A program made the translations under genes and the position numbers. The notes under the pieces are model-generated. The model saw only the letters and a program-made list of their open reading frames with translations, did no database searches and had not been told where the DNA came from. From Euperipatoides rowelli (lineage: Eukaryota > Onychophora > Udeonychophora > Euonychophora > Peripatopsidae), in NCBI GenBank assembly GCA_003024985.2, contig PXIH01S0051867.1: a stretch of 12,030 nt of DNA. One strand, given 5' to 3'. Below are positions 1-9,094 of the stretch, one piece after another; the stretch's first letter is position 1; each line of letters opens with the position of its first letter.

Positions 1-84
1 AAATTAATGAGTTTTTTCATCTGTCAATTAGCCGGTGTTGTGACGGCAAGGCATATATTGATTTCCTTTGATTTTATCTTTCAG

Positions 85-103
85 ATACACAGTGACGACT
101 CAC
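85..103 (+). other. Possible 19-nt microexon flanked by good splice sites
   Basis: A pyrimidine-rich stretch ending TTTTATCTTTCAG (72-84) matches an animal 3' splice site, and GTAAGT at 104-109 is a near-ideal 5' splice site. Between them are 19 bases, not a multiple of three, so inclusion would shift frame. The surrounding DNA (about 27-103) is visibly richer in G+C than the rest of the window. An alternative is that 1-159 is read straight through: the frame starting at base 1 is open from the left edge to a TAA at 157-159, with an ATG at 7. That could be the end of an exon of a gene lying to the left. No protein family is recognisable in either reading. Paired splice motifs at this distance also arise by chance, so the call is tentative. 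Confidence 0.2.
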
Positions 104-288
104 GTAAGTATTTTGTTCGGATAGCTGTAATTCAAATAATATTAAACATTAATGAATAAACTTATACATTTTTCAACTCATAATTTAATACCAATTTCAA
201 AATCAAAACCAGAAAATTCTAGCTATTACGATAGAGAAGCGGCATTTGAAAATGTAAGAAGAACTGGCTTTTTACTTTTTTTTTTATT

Positions 289-858
289 GCGACTTTTAGA
301 AATAAATTCATAAAAAAAAAATCTTTGTTGGATTTTTTTTTATATATGTTAAAATTGCTGATAAAAAATTGAACTAGCTGTTATAGATTTTGAAATATTT
401 AACAATGTATTATTTGTATATACAGTAAAAACAAGCGGTAATGAATACTGTCATTTAGGTAAAATAAGAATAAAAGAAAATCAGTTTGCTGGATTTTTTA
501 TTTTTTTATATATAAAAATTACTGATAAAAAATAGAACAAAAAATAATATTTAAGTTTTTTTTGTATCTGTTATAGGCTAGTTTTTAAAATATTTAACAT
601 AATGTATTGTTTGGACATACGGGAAATATGGGGAAATACGAGCTGAAAGGATTTCGGTTGTATGCGGACATTTAGAAAAANCGGGAAATATGGGGAAATA
701 CGAGCTGAAAGGATTTCGGTTGTATGCGGACATTTAGAAAAAAATTCATAAAAGAAAATCTGTTTGTTGGATTTTTTTTTTTTATATATATAAAAATTGA
801 TAAAAATAGAACAAAAGAATACTATTTAAGTTTTTTTATATTTTTTATATATATAGTC
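289..858 (+). repeat. Three diverged copies of a T-rich tandem repeat
   Basis: Three units begin near 289, 450 and 726. Each opens with a version of CATTTAGAAAAAAATTCATAA, followed by an AAATC(T/A)-TTTG(T/C)TGGA block, a long T run running into TATATA, then AAAATT(A)CTGATAAAAA and (T)AGAAC. The first two also share CTGTTATAG, AAATATTTAAC and AATGTATT(A/G)TTTG. Lengths differ through indels in the homopolymers and because the second unit carries the 62-bp duplication described separately. Divergence between copies is considerable, so the array is old. No coding frame or terminal inverted repeat is evident, and I cannot name the family. Confidence 0.7.
620..743 (+). repeat. 62-bp direct duplication with an N at the junction
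   Basis: A segment starting CGGGAAATATGGGGAAATAC occurs at 620 and again at 682. The copies look identical through GCGGACATTTAGAAAAA, giving a period of 62. The single undetermined base (681) lies exactly between them. Two identical contig ends that failed to merge, joined with one N, would produce this pattern, so it is probably an assembly artefact rather than a biological duplication. The 62-bp segment itself, with its G-rich GGGAAATATGGGG core, is unlike the surrounding T-rich repeat. Confidence 0.9.
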
Positions 859-1460
859 TACACTTGTATCTCACAGATACACCACAACTTCTAATGTAAC
901 TTTTTGACCGTGATGACTGCAGGGTTAATTTGTAGTCAGCGCTTGCAATGTAATAGGTGACATTGATTCAAACTTGGAATGAAGCACTACGGTTTCTAGA
1001 GGTTTACATAAAGCTATACACTGTAAACAGCTGTTTAAAGAAAAATATAAGAAACAAAACCAACTTTCTTTAGATTCTATTTTTCTAAAATAACAAGAGC
1101 TACTGGAAAAAACATAGCACTGCAGCTTCCAACAACGAGTTCTTGAGTATCTTAATTCATCTTGGCTATTAATTGTTTACATAATTGAAGTACAGTAGGT
1201 CCAACACTAAGTGATTTTTGGTCATTTGCCAATAATAATATTAATTTGTAAGATTTTGAAAACAGGATCTTATTATGAAATTAACTACTCATGCAAGAAT
1301 GATTTACAGAATGCTAAACTTAAAATTCTGAAAACAATATTTCAGTTCAGCAGTTGATTTTTACTAAACACACATTGATATCAAGGACAATTAAATTTCT
1401 TCTTTTCAACTATTCATATTCTTTCTAAGAAAACAAAGCCATTTAAGAGTAGTTTATAGA
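859..1460. other. Non-coding A+T-rich stretch upstream of the promoter-like site
   Basis: No coding frame, RNA gene or mobile-element end is visible. It contains a palindromic E-box-type CAGCTG (1028-1033). A copy of TTATGAAATTAACTA lies at about 1273 and recurs near 1788. If the promoter-like element at 1467-1493 is real, this stretch would be its upstream region, but the two short motifs alone do not demonstrate regulation. Confidence 0.4.
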
Positions 1461-1466
1461 GGCCGA

Positions 1467-1521
1467 CCAATTCTCTGTTTCATCACTATAAAAACAAATC
1501 AGATAGGGTTTCTGCCACCAG
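1467..1521 (+). promoter_or_regulatory. Putative RNA polymerase II core promoter (CCAAT, TATA, start region)
   Basis: CCAAT occurs at 1467-1471 and a TATAAAA box at 1487-1493, preceded by a C and followed by ACAAATC. In animals transcription usually starts about 28-32 bases after the first T of a TATA box. That falls on CCACCAGCA at 1515-1523, where A1517 or A1520 preceded by C would be a suitable start base. A TCAGTT at 1528-1533 resembles an initiator but is slightly too far downstream. The CCAAT box is closer to TATA than usual. The case rests mainly on position: a start codon and splice donor follow at the right distance. TATA-like strings are common in A+T-rich DNA, so confidence is moderate. 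Confidence 0.35.
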
Positions 1522-1553
1522 CAACATTCAGTTTTACTTAATATTGTGACATG
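1517..1553 (+). other. Putative first exon: short leader ending in ATG, then a splice donor
   Basis: From the predicted start near 1517 a leader of about 34 bases, with no upstream ATG, leads to GTGACATG. The ATG is at 1551-1553 and is followed immediately by GTGAGT (1554-1559), a consensus animal 5' splice site. Some conserved animal genes, including calmodulin, troponin C and several ribosomal protein genes, have their first intron directly after the start codon, so this layout is biologically reasonable. It gives no clue to the product, because only the initiator methionine would be encoded here. I found no convincing second exon: the best acceptor, ending in GCAG at 4264, leads to only 18 codons before a stop. 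Exon 2 may lie beyond 12030, or the arrangement may be chance. Confidence 0.3.
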
Positions 1554-1559
1554 GTGAGT

Positions 1560-4500
1560 GGACATAATTAGTCCAGAGTTAAAAGAACAAATAACGCTAG
1601 ATATTAATAATTGCCAGGGATTTTCAAAACAGTTAGATTAATAAACTGATACTGTTTCAATAACTCAAATGATAATTTAAATCAGAATGATTTTTACAGA
1701 CTTCTTAACTAAGAATAATTACTTGCCATCATTCCACTAAATGTTAATTGAAAAGACATTTTATCAGAGTGAATAATAAGTCAATATTATGAAATTAACT
1801 ATTTATGTCTCAATAACTACACATGGAGGATTAACTATGATAGATTTTATTACACTTTGTAGAAATTACAATTACCTTCAAGATTTACAATGTATAATAC
1901 AGTGATATGACAAAAATTAAATAATAACATTTTGCCCTGTATTTTATCATTAAAAGATATTCGTTAGATCTTATGTAAAAATTAGTAGACACCACTGGTC
2001 TATAGTCTATGAGGTTCCAATAAATAAACTCAGTTCATGAAAATAAATCTTTAATTTAAGCTATCTATTGACCATTTACAGTATTGTTTCATTTTAAATG
2101 TTTGTTTACTAACTATTTGAAACATTTTTTAATTAGCATTGGTCAGGAACAAATTAATGCCCAATAGCTTTTTTCTTATGAGATTTTGGGTTTCAATTAA
2201 CATCTTGGAAATCAATTTAGAGCAGTTATCAAGAACTTGATGTATATAATTAAACTTGTATAAAATGGGATTTTGTCTAAACTGGAATATTTATTTGGAA
2301 CTAAATATACATTTTATATATAGTAATTCCTGTATAAAAAAGAAACTTGATCAAAACAGAAATATTTTATCACAACCAGTTCCGTTTCATATAAGTTTTA
2401 CAATATCTCTGTGTATAAATGTATATACATGGATATACAGCATACATATGGAGGAAATATGCTTTATGGTTTCATTACTATGTGCGCAAATTTTATTGAC
2501 ATTTGACAATACAGTATCCTTAGTTGCCACTAGGGCTTTATTAGTTATGTTGTATTTTATTTCTTGATTTAAAAAAAAAAAAAAAATCAAATACCTATTA
2601 GTGCTTTAAAGTCAACTCATGGGTTCTTTGATATATATGATTCTTTTTTTATTGTGCAATATGATGAAATAATTATTTTAGAAGCCAGCCTTAAATGCAT
2701 TATATCCATTGGACTATTGAAACCAAACTCTGCAGAGACACTTTGATTACAAGTTAAACACAACATTCTACTGCATGAGCTAATGACTAGGATAGTTTAT
2801 GCATCCATCTTGTACAGACCTCTCAAGTTATGACTTGTTTCAAGGAATGAGAAAACTTTNGTCCCATCCTCCTCTCCACAAATTTAAAAAAGTTGCACTT
2901 AAAGCAACACAGTCCAAAGGTGGATCCAAGTGAAAGTTTAATCGGGGCAAAGCCTTCTTTAAAAAACACTCTATAGCAATATTTTTGCAGACTTACTCTT
3001 ACAAAAAAAAAAAAATTATGTGAATATGTGTACAACTCTGTAATAATGATGGTACTATTTTTACTTAGTTAAAAAAAAATTGTTTAGATTTATAGTAGTA
3101 CATTAAAATACACACTCTGTTAATTATTGTGTTGCTGGTTGTATATAATTGAGGCTTTTTTTAAGATTTTTGCATGAGTTCTTTGATAACTCAAATTTAA
3201 GCATGGTACCACATTCGCCACTTTAAGTGATGCTAATGTTCTATCAAAGTGGTTTTGTTTTCCCAAATCATAGAGAAAATTCTCTTTTCTCCAACAATTT
3301 TAATTTTACTCCAAAAGTACAGTAATTTATTCTTAATTTAAGAAAATATGATTAAATAAAATAGCAAATCTTTCTTAAATGAAAATAGAGTGAGATTTTT
3401 TTTACAACTGCATGAAGTCAGGATATTTTGTTTGAATGTGTGATGATAGGTATGATTGTACTGAAGATCATTATCTTAATTTTACAATATGATAAATGGA
3501 TATGTCAGTTAACATTTTTGTCAATCAGTTTTGTGCAGTTGTTCACCTTGAAGTAGAGTTGTGGCACCATGAAGTGTCATATTTTTGACAATGATGTTCT
3601 TCATGCCGTCAAAATACATTGAAAATCAAGGTTCCAAATATATAGAAATTATTAAAAACATTCATTCATTGTTAATATAACTAGCCTAATTGCAGACTTC
3701 AGTTCAGTGTTAAGATAACAAGACAAATGGATCTTCTGCCACAATTGCCAAACACCGTGTGTACATGAGAGTTAGGTTTTTATAGTGATGCATATTTAGT
3801 ACCGTATAAATCCTCATATTAAATTCAACAGTGGTAGCTTACTAAAGTTATTCAGAAGTTTATTGCATACAATGCAACACTGCATTAGGCTGTCCTGTTG
3901 GCACTAGCCATTTTGTATTAAAAATTTTTACTGGATTTATTTCTGTTAAATTTGGTAGAAAGCTACCACTAACTACATTGAAAATATTGAATAGACACTT
4001 TCATTGCATTTAGATCACTTAGTATATCTGAGTTTATGTCAAACAATTTAGTTTCCATTTTATCAGAGTCTAGTAATTCCAAATTTTCATATGATTGAAA
4101 TCATAGCCATTTTTATATCATCCCCTTTAAATTATGAAGAACATGAATTTTGCATTATTGCAGTTTTCTAAATGATGAGTTAGAGGTAAGGATACATTAG
4201 TCTGTATCATTTGTCTGAGAAAAGCTACCAAGGATTTTACCTTTCTCTCTGCTCAATTTTGCAGTTGCAAATAATATTAGTTGCGACATATTTATTTGGT
4301 CAGCACACATATTGGTCATAATATCAAAAAAGGTGGTGACGTTAGCTTTAAAAAATCTATCATCTTTGGTTTATTCATATATTTAATAATACAGTGTATC
4401 TACTTTTAACATGATAATTCCAAAACATTTTCAAAACTTACTGATGAGTCACCATGGAGATGGATGCTGTGATCAACAAATTTCATAGGTTCTGTTCAGC

Positions 4501-5510
4501 ATTTCAGAAGTTTATTTTAAAGAAGGCTGTTTGTCATTATTATATTATCTCAAATTTAGCTTGACAGCATAACAATATTACTTTGTGGTATGAAGATAAT
4601 ACATTATTTTGAAGCTTCTTAGTTACTTCAAAGATAAAGCAATTTATTTGTTATCTTGTTTCATTAAGGGCTTTAAATATTTTACATTTAAACATCACCC
4701 TTTTAAAACTCAGATGAAAGGGAATCTACAAATACACTGAAGCGAACAATGATACATTTTCAAAACACCTAGTGATCAACATTAGCTAACTGCAGTAAAA
4801 TAAAATCTCAAACCTTTGGAAAATCAACATTCTTACAAGAACACAATAATTAACAAACCATTAAACAATAATTACTAAACTGATTTTTTTCAACAATTTT
4901 ATACTAGCCTACAGTATATGCGATGCCTTTAGAGTGTACCAAAAACTTTTTTTTTTTTTTCAAAATAAAATCTTACATGAATTCTTAAGGCAATTCCTGT
5001 TAACAAAAATATTTACATAAATAAATTAAAAAAAATTCCATAGGGACAACTTATGACAATGAATAAGTCATATAATTTAATATTTGATTTACTTTATTTA
5101 TTTTTTTCACTAATATAGTTATTGTATATTTGGGTGTTTATGTATTATAAAAGATGATGATAAATGTAGTTTGTGAATAAAGATGGTTTACTATAAAAAA
5201 ATAAAAATAAATAACCTTTCTGCACTATTGAAAATTCAATTTCTTTAAAAAAAAGGGTAATTTTCAAAAGGTTTTTTTTTAAGACTAATTACATTTTTTT
5301 TTCATTATATAAAATAACAGTGAGTGAAATTTAATGTCTAAATACTGGAAATTTGGAGTAATGACTTATTATGTGTTTGTACTGAATTATTCATTTACTG
5401 TCCCAAAATACCTGCATTTCATTCTAGCATTATACCATGCCAGTACTAAGATTTGGGAACCGGACATTATATAACATATCTTGATTCATAAGTTTAGAGA
5501 AAAATACATG
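1560..5510. other. Long non-coding A+T-rich stretch, possibly intronic
   Basis: I see no gene in this stretch. The reading frames present are short, dominated by Phe, Ile, Asn, Tyr and Lys, and match no family I know. It contains A runs (A16 at 2571-2586, A13 at 3002-3014) and T runs, an N at 2860, and several AATAAA strings of no evident significance. An 11-bp inverted repeat pairs 3830-3840 with 3960-3970. A pyrimidine-rich 3' splice-site-like signal (CTTTCTCTCTGCTCAATTTTG then CAG) ends at 4264, with no supported exon after it. If the candidate first exon is real, this stretch would be its intron. Confidence 0.5.
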
Positions 5511-5511
5511 G

Positions 5512-5575
5512 TGCTTGTTTGACTAAAACAAACAAGCATGAGCTGTAGCCTCATGCTTGTTTGTTTTAGTCAAAC
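5512..5575. repeat. Perfect 26-bp inverted repeat with 7-nt loop, with a nested hairpin
   Basis: Bases 5517-5542 are exactly complementary to 5550-5575, separated by the 7-base loop CTGTAGC. The left arm contains GACTAAAACAAACAAGCATG and the right arm its reverse complement. A second, shorter hairpin overlaps the left arm: TGCTTGTTTG (5512-5521) pairs with CAAACAAGCA (5529-5538) around ACTAAAA. The arms carry no mismatch, so the structure is either recent or maintained. It could form a DNA cruciform or, if transcribed, an RNA hairpin. The stem is shorter and the loop smaller than in a typical animal microRNA precursor. A snap-back duplication by template switching over the pre-existing short hairpin is the simplest origin. 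Confidence 0.9.
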
Positions 5576-5828
5576 TCTAGATTTAAAAGACTTGATAAAG
5601 GAGTAATCTAATAGCTTAATGGATTATATCAAACTTCTTGAATGAGAAGGATCCAGTATTGTATCCTCAGTGGTTAAAATTTATAAAGAGATTTTTTTGA
5701 GTATAAGGATTTTCTCCATCATACAAAAACACAATAAATTAGATTTAGTATCTAAATATAGGAATGATGTGAACAATGTGGTAGTATATATTTGTAATTA
5801 ATTATTAATTTATTCTCTCACACAGACA

Positions 5829-5847
5829 CTCTCTCTCTCTCTCTCTC
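5829..5847 (+). repeat. CT microsatellite
   Basis: An uninterrupted run of nine CT units plus a C, preceded by a short CACACAGACA tract. It is a simple sequence repeat likely to vary in length between individuals. Confidence 0.95.
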
Positions 5848-6393
5848 AGTCTTTAGATATATATTTACATGTGATCAGATTCAATTTGCATGCTTAAAAC
5901 ACATTTTTATCTAATTCTTTGATTTTGTATTATGCTTTATTTTAGGATAAAATAATTTTGTTATAAATTTTTCCTGGTTTTATTTATGAATGTGCAATCA
6001 CAGAAATGTCTGTCATTTAATTGTATATTATTCTTTATTAAAATAATAATCATTGTTAGCAAAATAAAAAAAAGAATACTTTGAGTTAGAACATTATTAT
6101 TATTAATTTTCTGGGTTGCCTTTTATACTGACCAATTTATTATTAATCCAAGATATGAAAATTATTTGATATGAAAATTTTTGTAATGAAAATTTAAACC
6201 GAAATAGATTTGGTCAGATAGATGTCTATATTATTAGCTAAATTAAAATATCCCCAATTCCATAAATAAATGCATTCAAACATTATAATTACCATAAGAA
6301 CTTGAATATTTTAATTTTTCAAATCAATTACTTTCTCTTAATTATAACAATTTACTATAAAATAAATGTTTCATTAATTTTTTTTTTCACTTG

Positions 6394-6410
6394 TTTTTTT
6401 TTTTTTTTTT
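6394..6410 (+). repeat. T17 homopolymer run
   Basis: Seventeen consecutive T, followed by AAAAATTC; another T run lies just upstream at about 6378-6387. On the minus strand it would read as an A tail, but no retroposon body is recognisable next to it. The length is liable to sequencing error. Confidence 0.85.
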
Positions 6411-7112
6411 AAAAATTCTCATCACTTTTTACTTTATCATAAATGATATAAGAGGTCAATATGGAGGCAGACACGAATGGTATTTAAATGTTTTTGCTAA
6501 TTAAAAAATAATGAATTATGAAATAATTTGAGATTGTTAGCAGGTAAAAAAAAAATTAAATATCTGAATTTTTTTGTTATAATGGTTTCCTAGGTTCAGA
6601 AAATGATAAAGAAGAATTTATTTTACCATCTATAATTCTACAAATCTGTTAAAGACATTTTGGTGGTATTATAGGACAACTGGCCCTTTGTAAACTAAAT
6701 TATTTTGATGATTTTTGTTTGCATCACTAAAATGAAAATTTAGACCCTTCCAATCAGGTCAAAAAACAAACCTTGTGCTTTAGCCTATATCTAGATTTTC
6801 TTTTTTCTATTTATTATTAATAACAGTTTATTTTTATATAAAACAACTTATCTATCTTTCAAATGATATAAAACTCAATTTTTTTTAGTAAAATGCATTA
6901 AGAAATGTAATGTGTATGCATATATGTCTCTAGATATACAGTCTTTGGATATAAGATGTGCATTTGTACATCAACGCAATGTAACAATTCTAATAATTAT
7001 AAACTTAGCATTTTAGTTATAAATTATATGATTTCATGAAATAATATGTTTCTAAAACCAAAATATATACAATTATTACAAAAAACATGAAAAGTATATT
7101 TTATAGGTTATA

Positions 7113-7458
7113 GCCCATAATCAGGGATGGCAAATAGGCAGCACTGGGGCTGAAGACAGCATTTTAGAGATATTCAGTGGCATGCTAGACTGGACACAGC
7201 CAAAAAAAAAAAAATCTTATCAAATATATCAAAAGGGAAATAAAATGTTCATACAACCAAAAAGAAAAAAAAGCTTATCAAATCTGTCAAAAAGGAAACA
7301 TAACTTTGATACAACCAAAACAAAAAAAGAAAAAAAAAAGTTTATCAAAAATGTTCAACCTAGACACCCACATTTCGGCACTTTGGCCAAAATGAAATCA
7401 ATGTTTGTTCAATTTTGACATGTTGGACAAATCCTATTTTCCATCCCTGGCCTATATT
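7113..7458. mobile_element. hAT-like non-autonomous DNA transposon (MITE) with flanking duplication
   Basis: The element runs from 7122 to 7449 (328 bp). Its left end is CAGGGATGGCAAATAGG (7122-7138); the reverse complement of its right end (7433-7449) is CAGGGATGGAAAATAGG, a 16/17 match. CAGGG-type termini are characteristic of the hAT superfamily. The immediate flanks, GCCCATAAT (7113-7121) and GCCTATATT (7450-7458), agree at 7 of 9 bases and look like a decayed target-site duplication. hAT elements normally make 8 bp, so one base may have been gained, or the superfamily may be wrong. There is no transposase coding, so mobilisation would depend on a related element elsewhere. The interior holds A-rich tandem repeats that create a 78-codon reading frame (7182-7418), which I judge not to be a gene. 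Confidence 0.75.
7195..7350 (+). repeat. Three A-rich 58-bp tandem repeats inside the hAT-like element
   Basis: Units start near 7195, 7253 and 7311. Each has ACA(A)CC followed by a long A/G-interrupted A run, then TTATCAAA and TGTCAAAAAGGAAA-like bases. The third unit is partial and diverged, ending near TTCAACC. The period of 58 is not a multiple of three. The lysine-rich open frame across it reflects the A runs rather than selection for a protein. Confidence 0.8.
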
Positions 7459-7523
7459 ATATGAGCCATTTAAAAATTTAGATAAACTTGCAATTTGAAA
7501 TCTTGAATCTCACTGCCTTTATT

Positions 7524-7585
7524 CATATACTTTTAAATATTTTTATAAAAAGCATATTATGTTTATTAAAATATATAATAATTAT
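7524..7585 (+). repeat. Dispersed A+T-rich repeat, copy 1
   Basis: This segment shares CATATACTT, an exact 20-base block AATATTTTTATAAAAAGCAT (7536-7555), and ATTAAAATATATA(A/G)TAATTAT with 9124-9176, allowing small indels. Together with the inverted fragment at 7741-7766 it suggests a transposon or other repeat family that I cannot name. Confidence 0.6.
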
Positions 7586-7740
7586 AGGTCATTTATCTTG
7601 TAAATTAAATCTTGAGAATAAATTTAAAACATGACATTTTCAAATTACAAGAGTTTGCTTAGTGTAATCTAGTATGGTAACATATAAAATTGGATAAAGT
7701 TGAGAATTCATATGTTGAACCACTATGCGTTTATTCATAT

Positions 7741-7766
7741 TAATGAGATAGGAAATAGATAGAGTG
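7741..7766 (-). repeat. Dispersed repeat fragment, inverted relative to 9095-9120
   Basis: The reverse complement of these 26 bases matches 9095-9120 at 23 positions (CACT(C/A)TATCTATTT(C/T)CTATCTCATT). In the copy at 9095 this block directly precedes the part matching 7524-7585. Here the two halves are separated by about 155 bases and lie in opposite orientations. Confidence 0.55.
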
Positions 7767-8550
7767 TCAATGCTCATTTATGTGCATTGACAATAATGTT
7801 CCCAACATCAGAAACAAGACCTTTAGTTGCCATGAGAGCAATTGTTTTGAACATGATAAACAACCCCACATAAAACACTTATACCAGCACATCATGCAGA
7901 GATTGGTTGAAGAATATATTTTAAAAAAGGCTTTGGGATATCATTTTATATGTAAGTTATATTTTACAACTTGTATTATTACTATTTTTGCTCATTTATT
8001 TATTTAAAAAACTAATACAATCCAACTATGTGACTTCAATCTACAGCAAGGCACAACATACAAGGCAAGCACGCAATAGAACAGTCACATGCAGCTCTTA
8101 CATGAATAATTTACTATTTTTTTTCAATGGATCATCTAACTTACAGAATTAGAATTGAATCACAAAGTTTTGGAAAACCAAAAGCTTTATTAACAACATT
8201 ACATACATCATGCTATACCAATGATGTGTCTACAAACGGTCTGCCACTGTTATCAAGCAACTCACAGTTCTTTATACTTATTAACAATTTTATTTTTCTT
8301 TATAATGAAAAAGAAAATTTATTAAATTATAGCTAAACCTTGTTATAATTAATTTTATACCAAGCTTTGTATTGCAAAGTATAAATGGCCAAATTTATTG
8401 ATTGAAAAAACAATTTAATAAATATCAGAATCCAATCGCTACATCACTTATTTTTTTTAAAAGGATATTAAATAATTAAACTATAAAATTTGCCTAGTCC
8501 TCTTACAACTATTTACTCCATTGATCTGTGAACTGTCTAAATACTAAGCA
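7767..8550. other. A+T-rich stretch without a supported gene
   Basis: Two open frames of 75 and 69 codons (7780-8007 and 8127-8336, plus strand) occur here. The first has a less biased composition than most frames in the window, with several His, Gln and Glu residues, and reaches a good splice donor (TAT then GTAAGT at 7952). However, it has no strong acceptor and no recognisable family. The second resembles nothing I know. Frames this long are expected by chance in 12 kb, so neither is called as a gene. Confidence 0.4.
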
Positions 8551-8552
8551 TG

Positions 8553-8620
8553 CAGGGTGGGCAATAAATATGTGAAATACAATACAAAATACTCCTCAAA
8601 AAATGTTGGCTATCGAAACA
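8553..8620 (+). mobile_element. Possible solitary hAT-type transposon end
   Basis: CAGGGTGGGCAATAAA begins at 8553, close to the CAGGGGTGGGCAA type of terminus common in hAT elements, and is followed by GAAATACAATACAAAATACT, the sort of A/T-rich subterminal sequence those elements often have. No matching inverted end is found downstream in the window, so this would be a truncated remnant. The right boundary given is arbitrary. Confidence 0.35.
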
Positions 8621-9094
8621 AATCACATGTAATAATACAATGTATATATTGATGACTAATATTAATTTGCTAGTATATATTTGAATATTCTTATTTGTAT
8701 TGATAATGAAATCTTAGTAAAGAATTTAATTAAAAAAAATAAAAAATAAAACTATTACAAAGGACAACCTTGTTTGACTATAAATATGTTGTTGTCTGGC
8801 ATAAATTTACAAAAGACCATAGCCATACATATACTGTACATTATGTTAGAGCTCATTTTTAGCATATTTAAATCAAAGATGTAGTAAACAAAAATTTGTT
8901 TTACTATTTATATACAACATAGAAATGATTATATGCTTGTCAACAACTAACCAACCTGTGGAATGTTGATATAACTAAAATGATTTCCCCTTCATAATCA
9001 GTAAATGTGACATTAATTGTAACCATCTGCCATACAATAACACTGTCAAGGCAAATGAGGTTTCAATTCGAGGCAAACTTGGCAGATAGTTTGC
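8621..9094. other. A+T-rich stretch without a supported gene
   Basis: No coding signal is recognisable; the frame beginning at 9007 is short (60 codons) and runs through the repeat copy at 9095. A small 8-bp hairpin, GGCAAACT (9072-9079) with AGTTTGCC (9088-9095), abuts that repeat and may mark its end. Confidence 0.4.

Larger units (their letters stand above)
5576..7112. other. Non-coding A+T-rich stretch with simple repeats
   Basis: No gene is visible. The stretch includes the CT microsatellite and T17 run listed separately. It also has a small tandem array near 6152-6199, where GATATGAAAATTATTT-like units recur about three times with decay, and many poly-A and poly-T tracts. It ends at the hAT-like element. 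No terminal inverted repeats or coding frames of interest were found. Confidence 0.5.

Noticed and set aside
2256-2567. 103-codon reading frame on the plus strand
   Set aside because: Composition is dominated by Ile, Phe, Tyr, Leu and Ser as expected of A+T-rich non-coding DNA; there is no family resemblance, and a frame of this length is plausible by chance in 12 kb.
2571-2586. A16 run as a retroposon tail
   Set aside because: No retroposon body or flanking target-site duplication is recognisable; other homopolymers of similar length are scattered through the window.
2823-3035. 70-codon minus-strand frame
   Set aside because: It spans an undetermined base and a poly-T tract and resembles no known protein.
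4231-4318. Pyrimidine-rich splice acceptor ending at 4264 as exon 2 of the candidate gene
   Set aside because: Joined in frame to the ATG at 1551 it reaches a stop after 18 codons, with no recognisable peptide and no supporting donor.
2034-5190. Several AATAAA strings as polyadenylation signals
   Set aside because: They are expected very often in DNA this A+T-rich, and no coding region precedes any of them.
7182-7418. 78-codon lysine-rich reading frame
   Set aside because: It lies inside the hAT-like element and consists of A-rich 58-bp tandem repeats whose period is not a multiple of three; the lysines reflect A runs.
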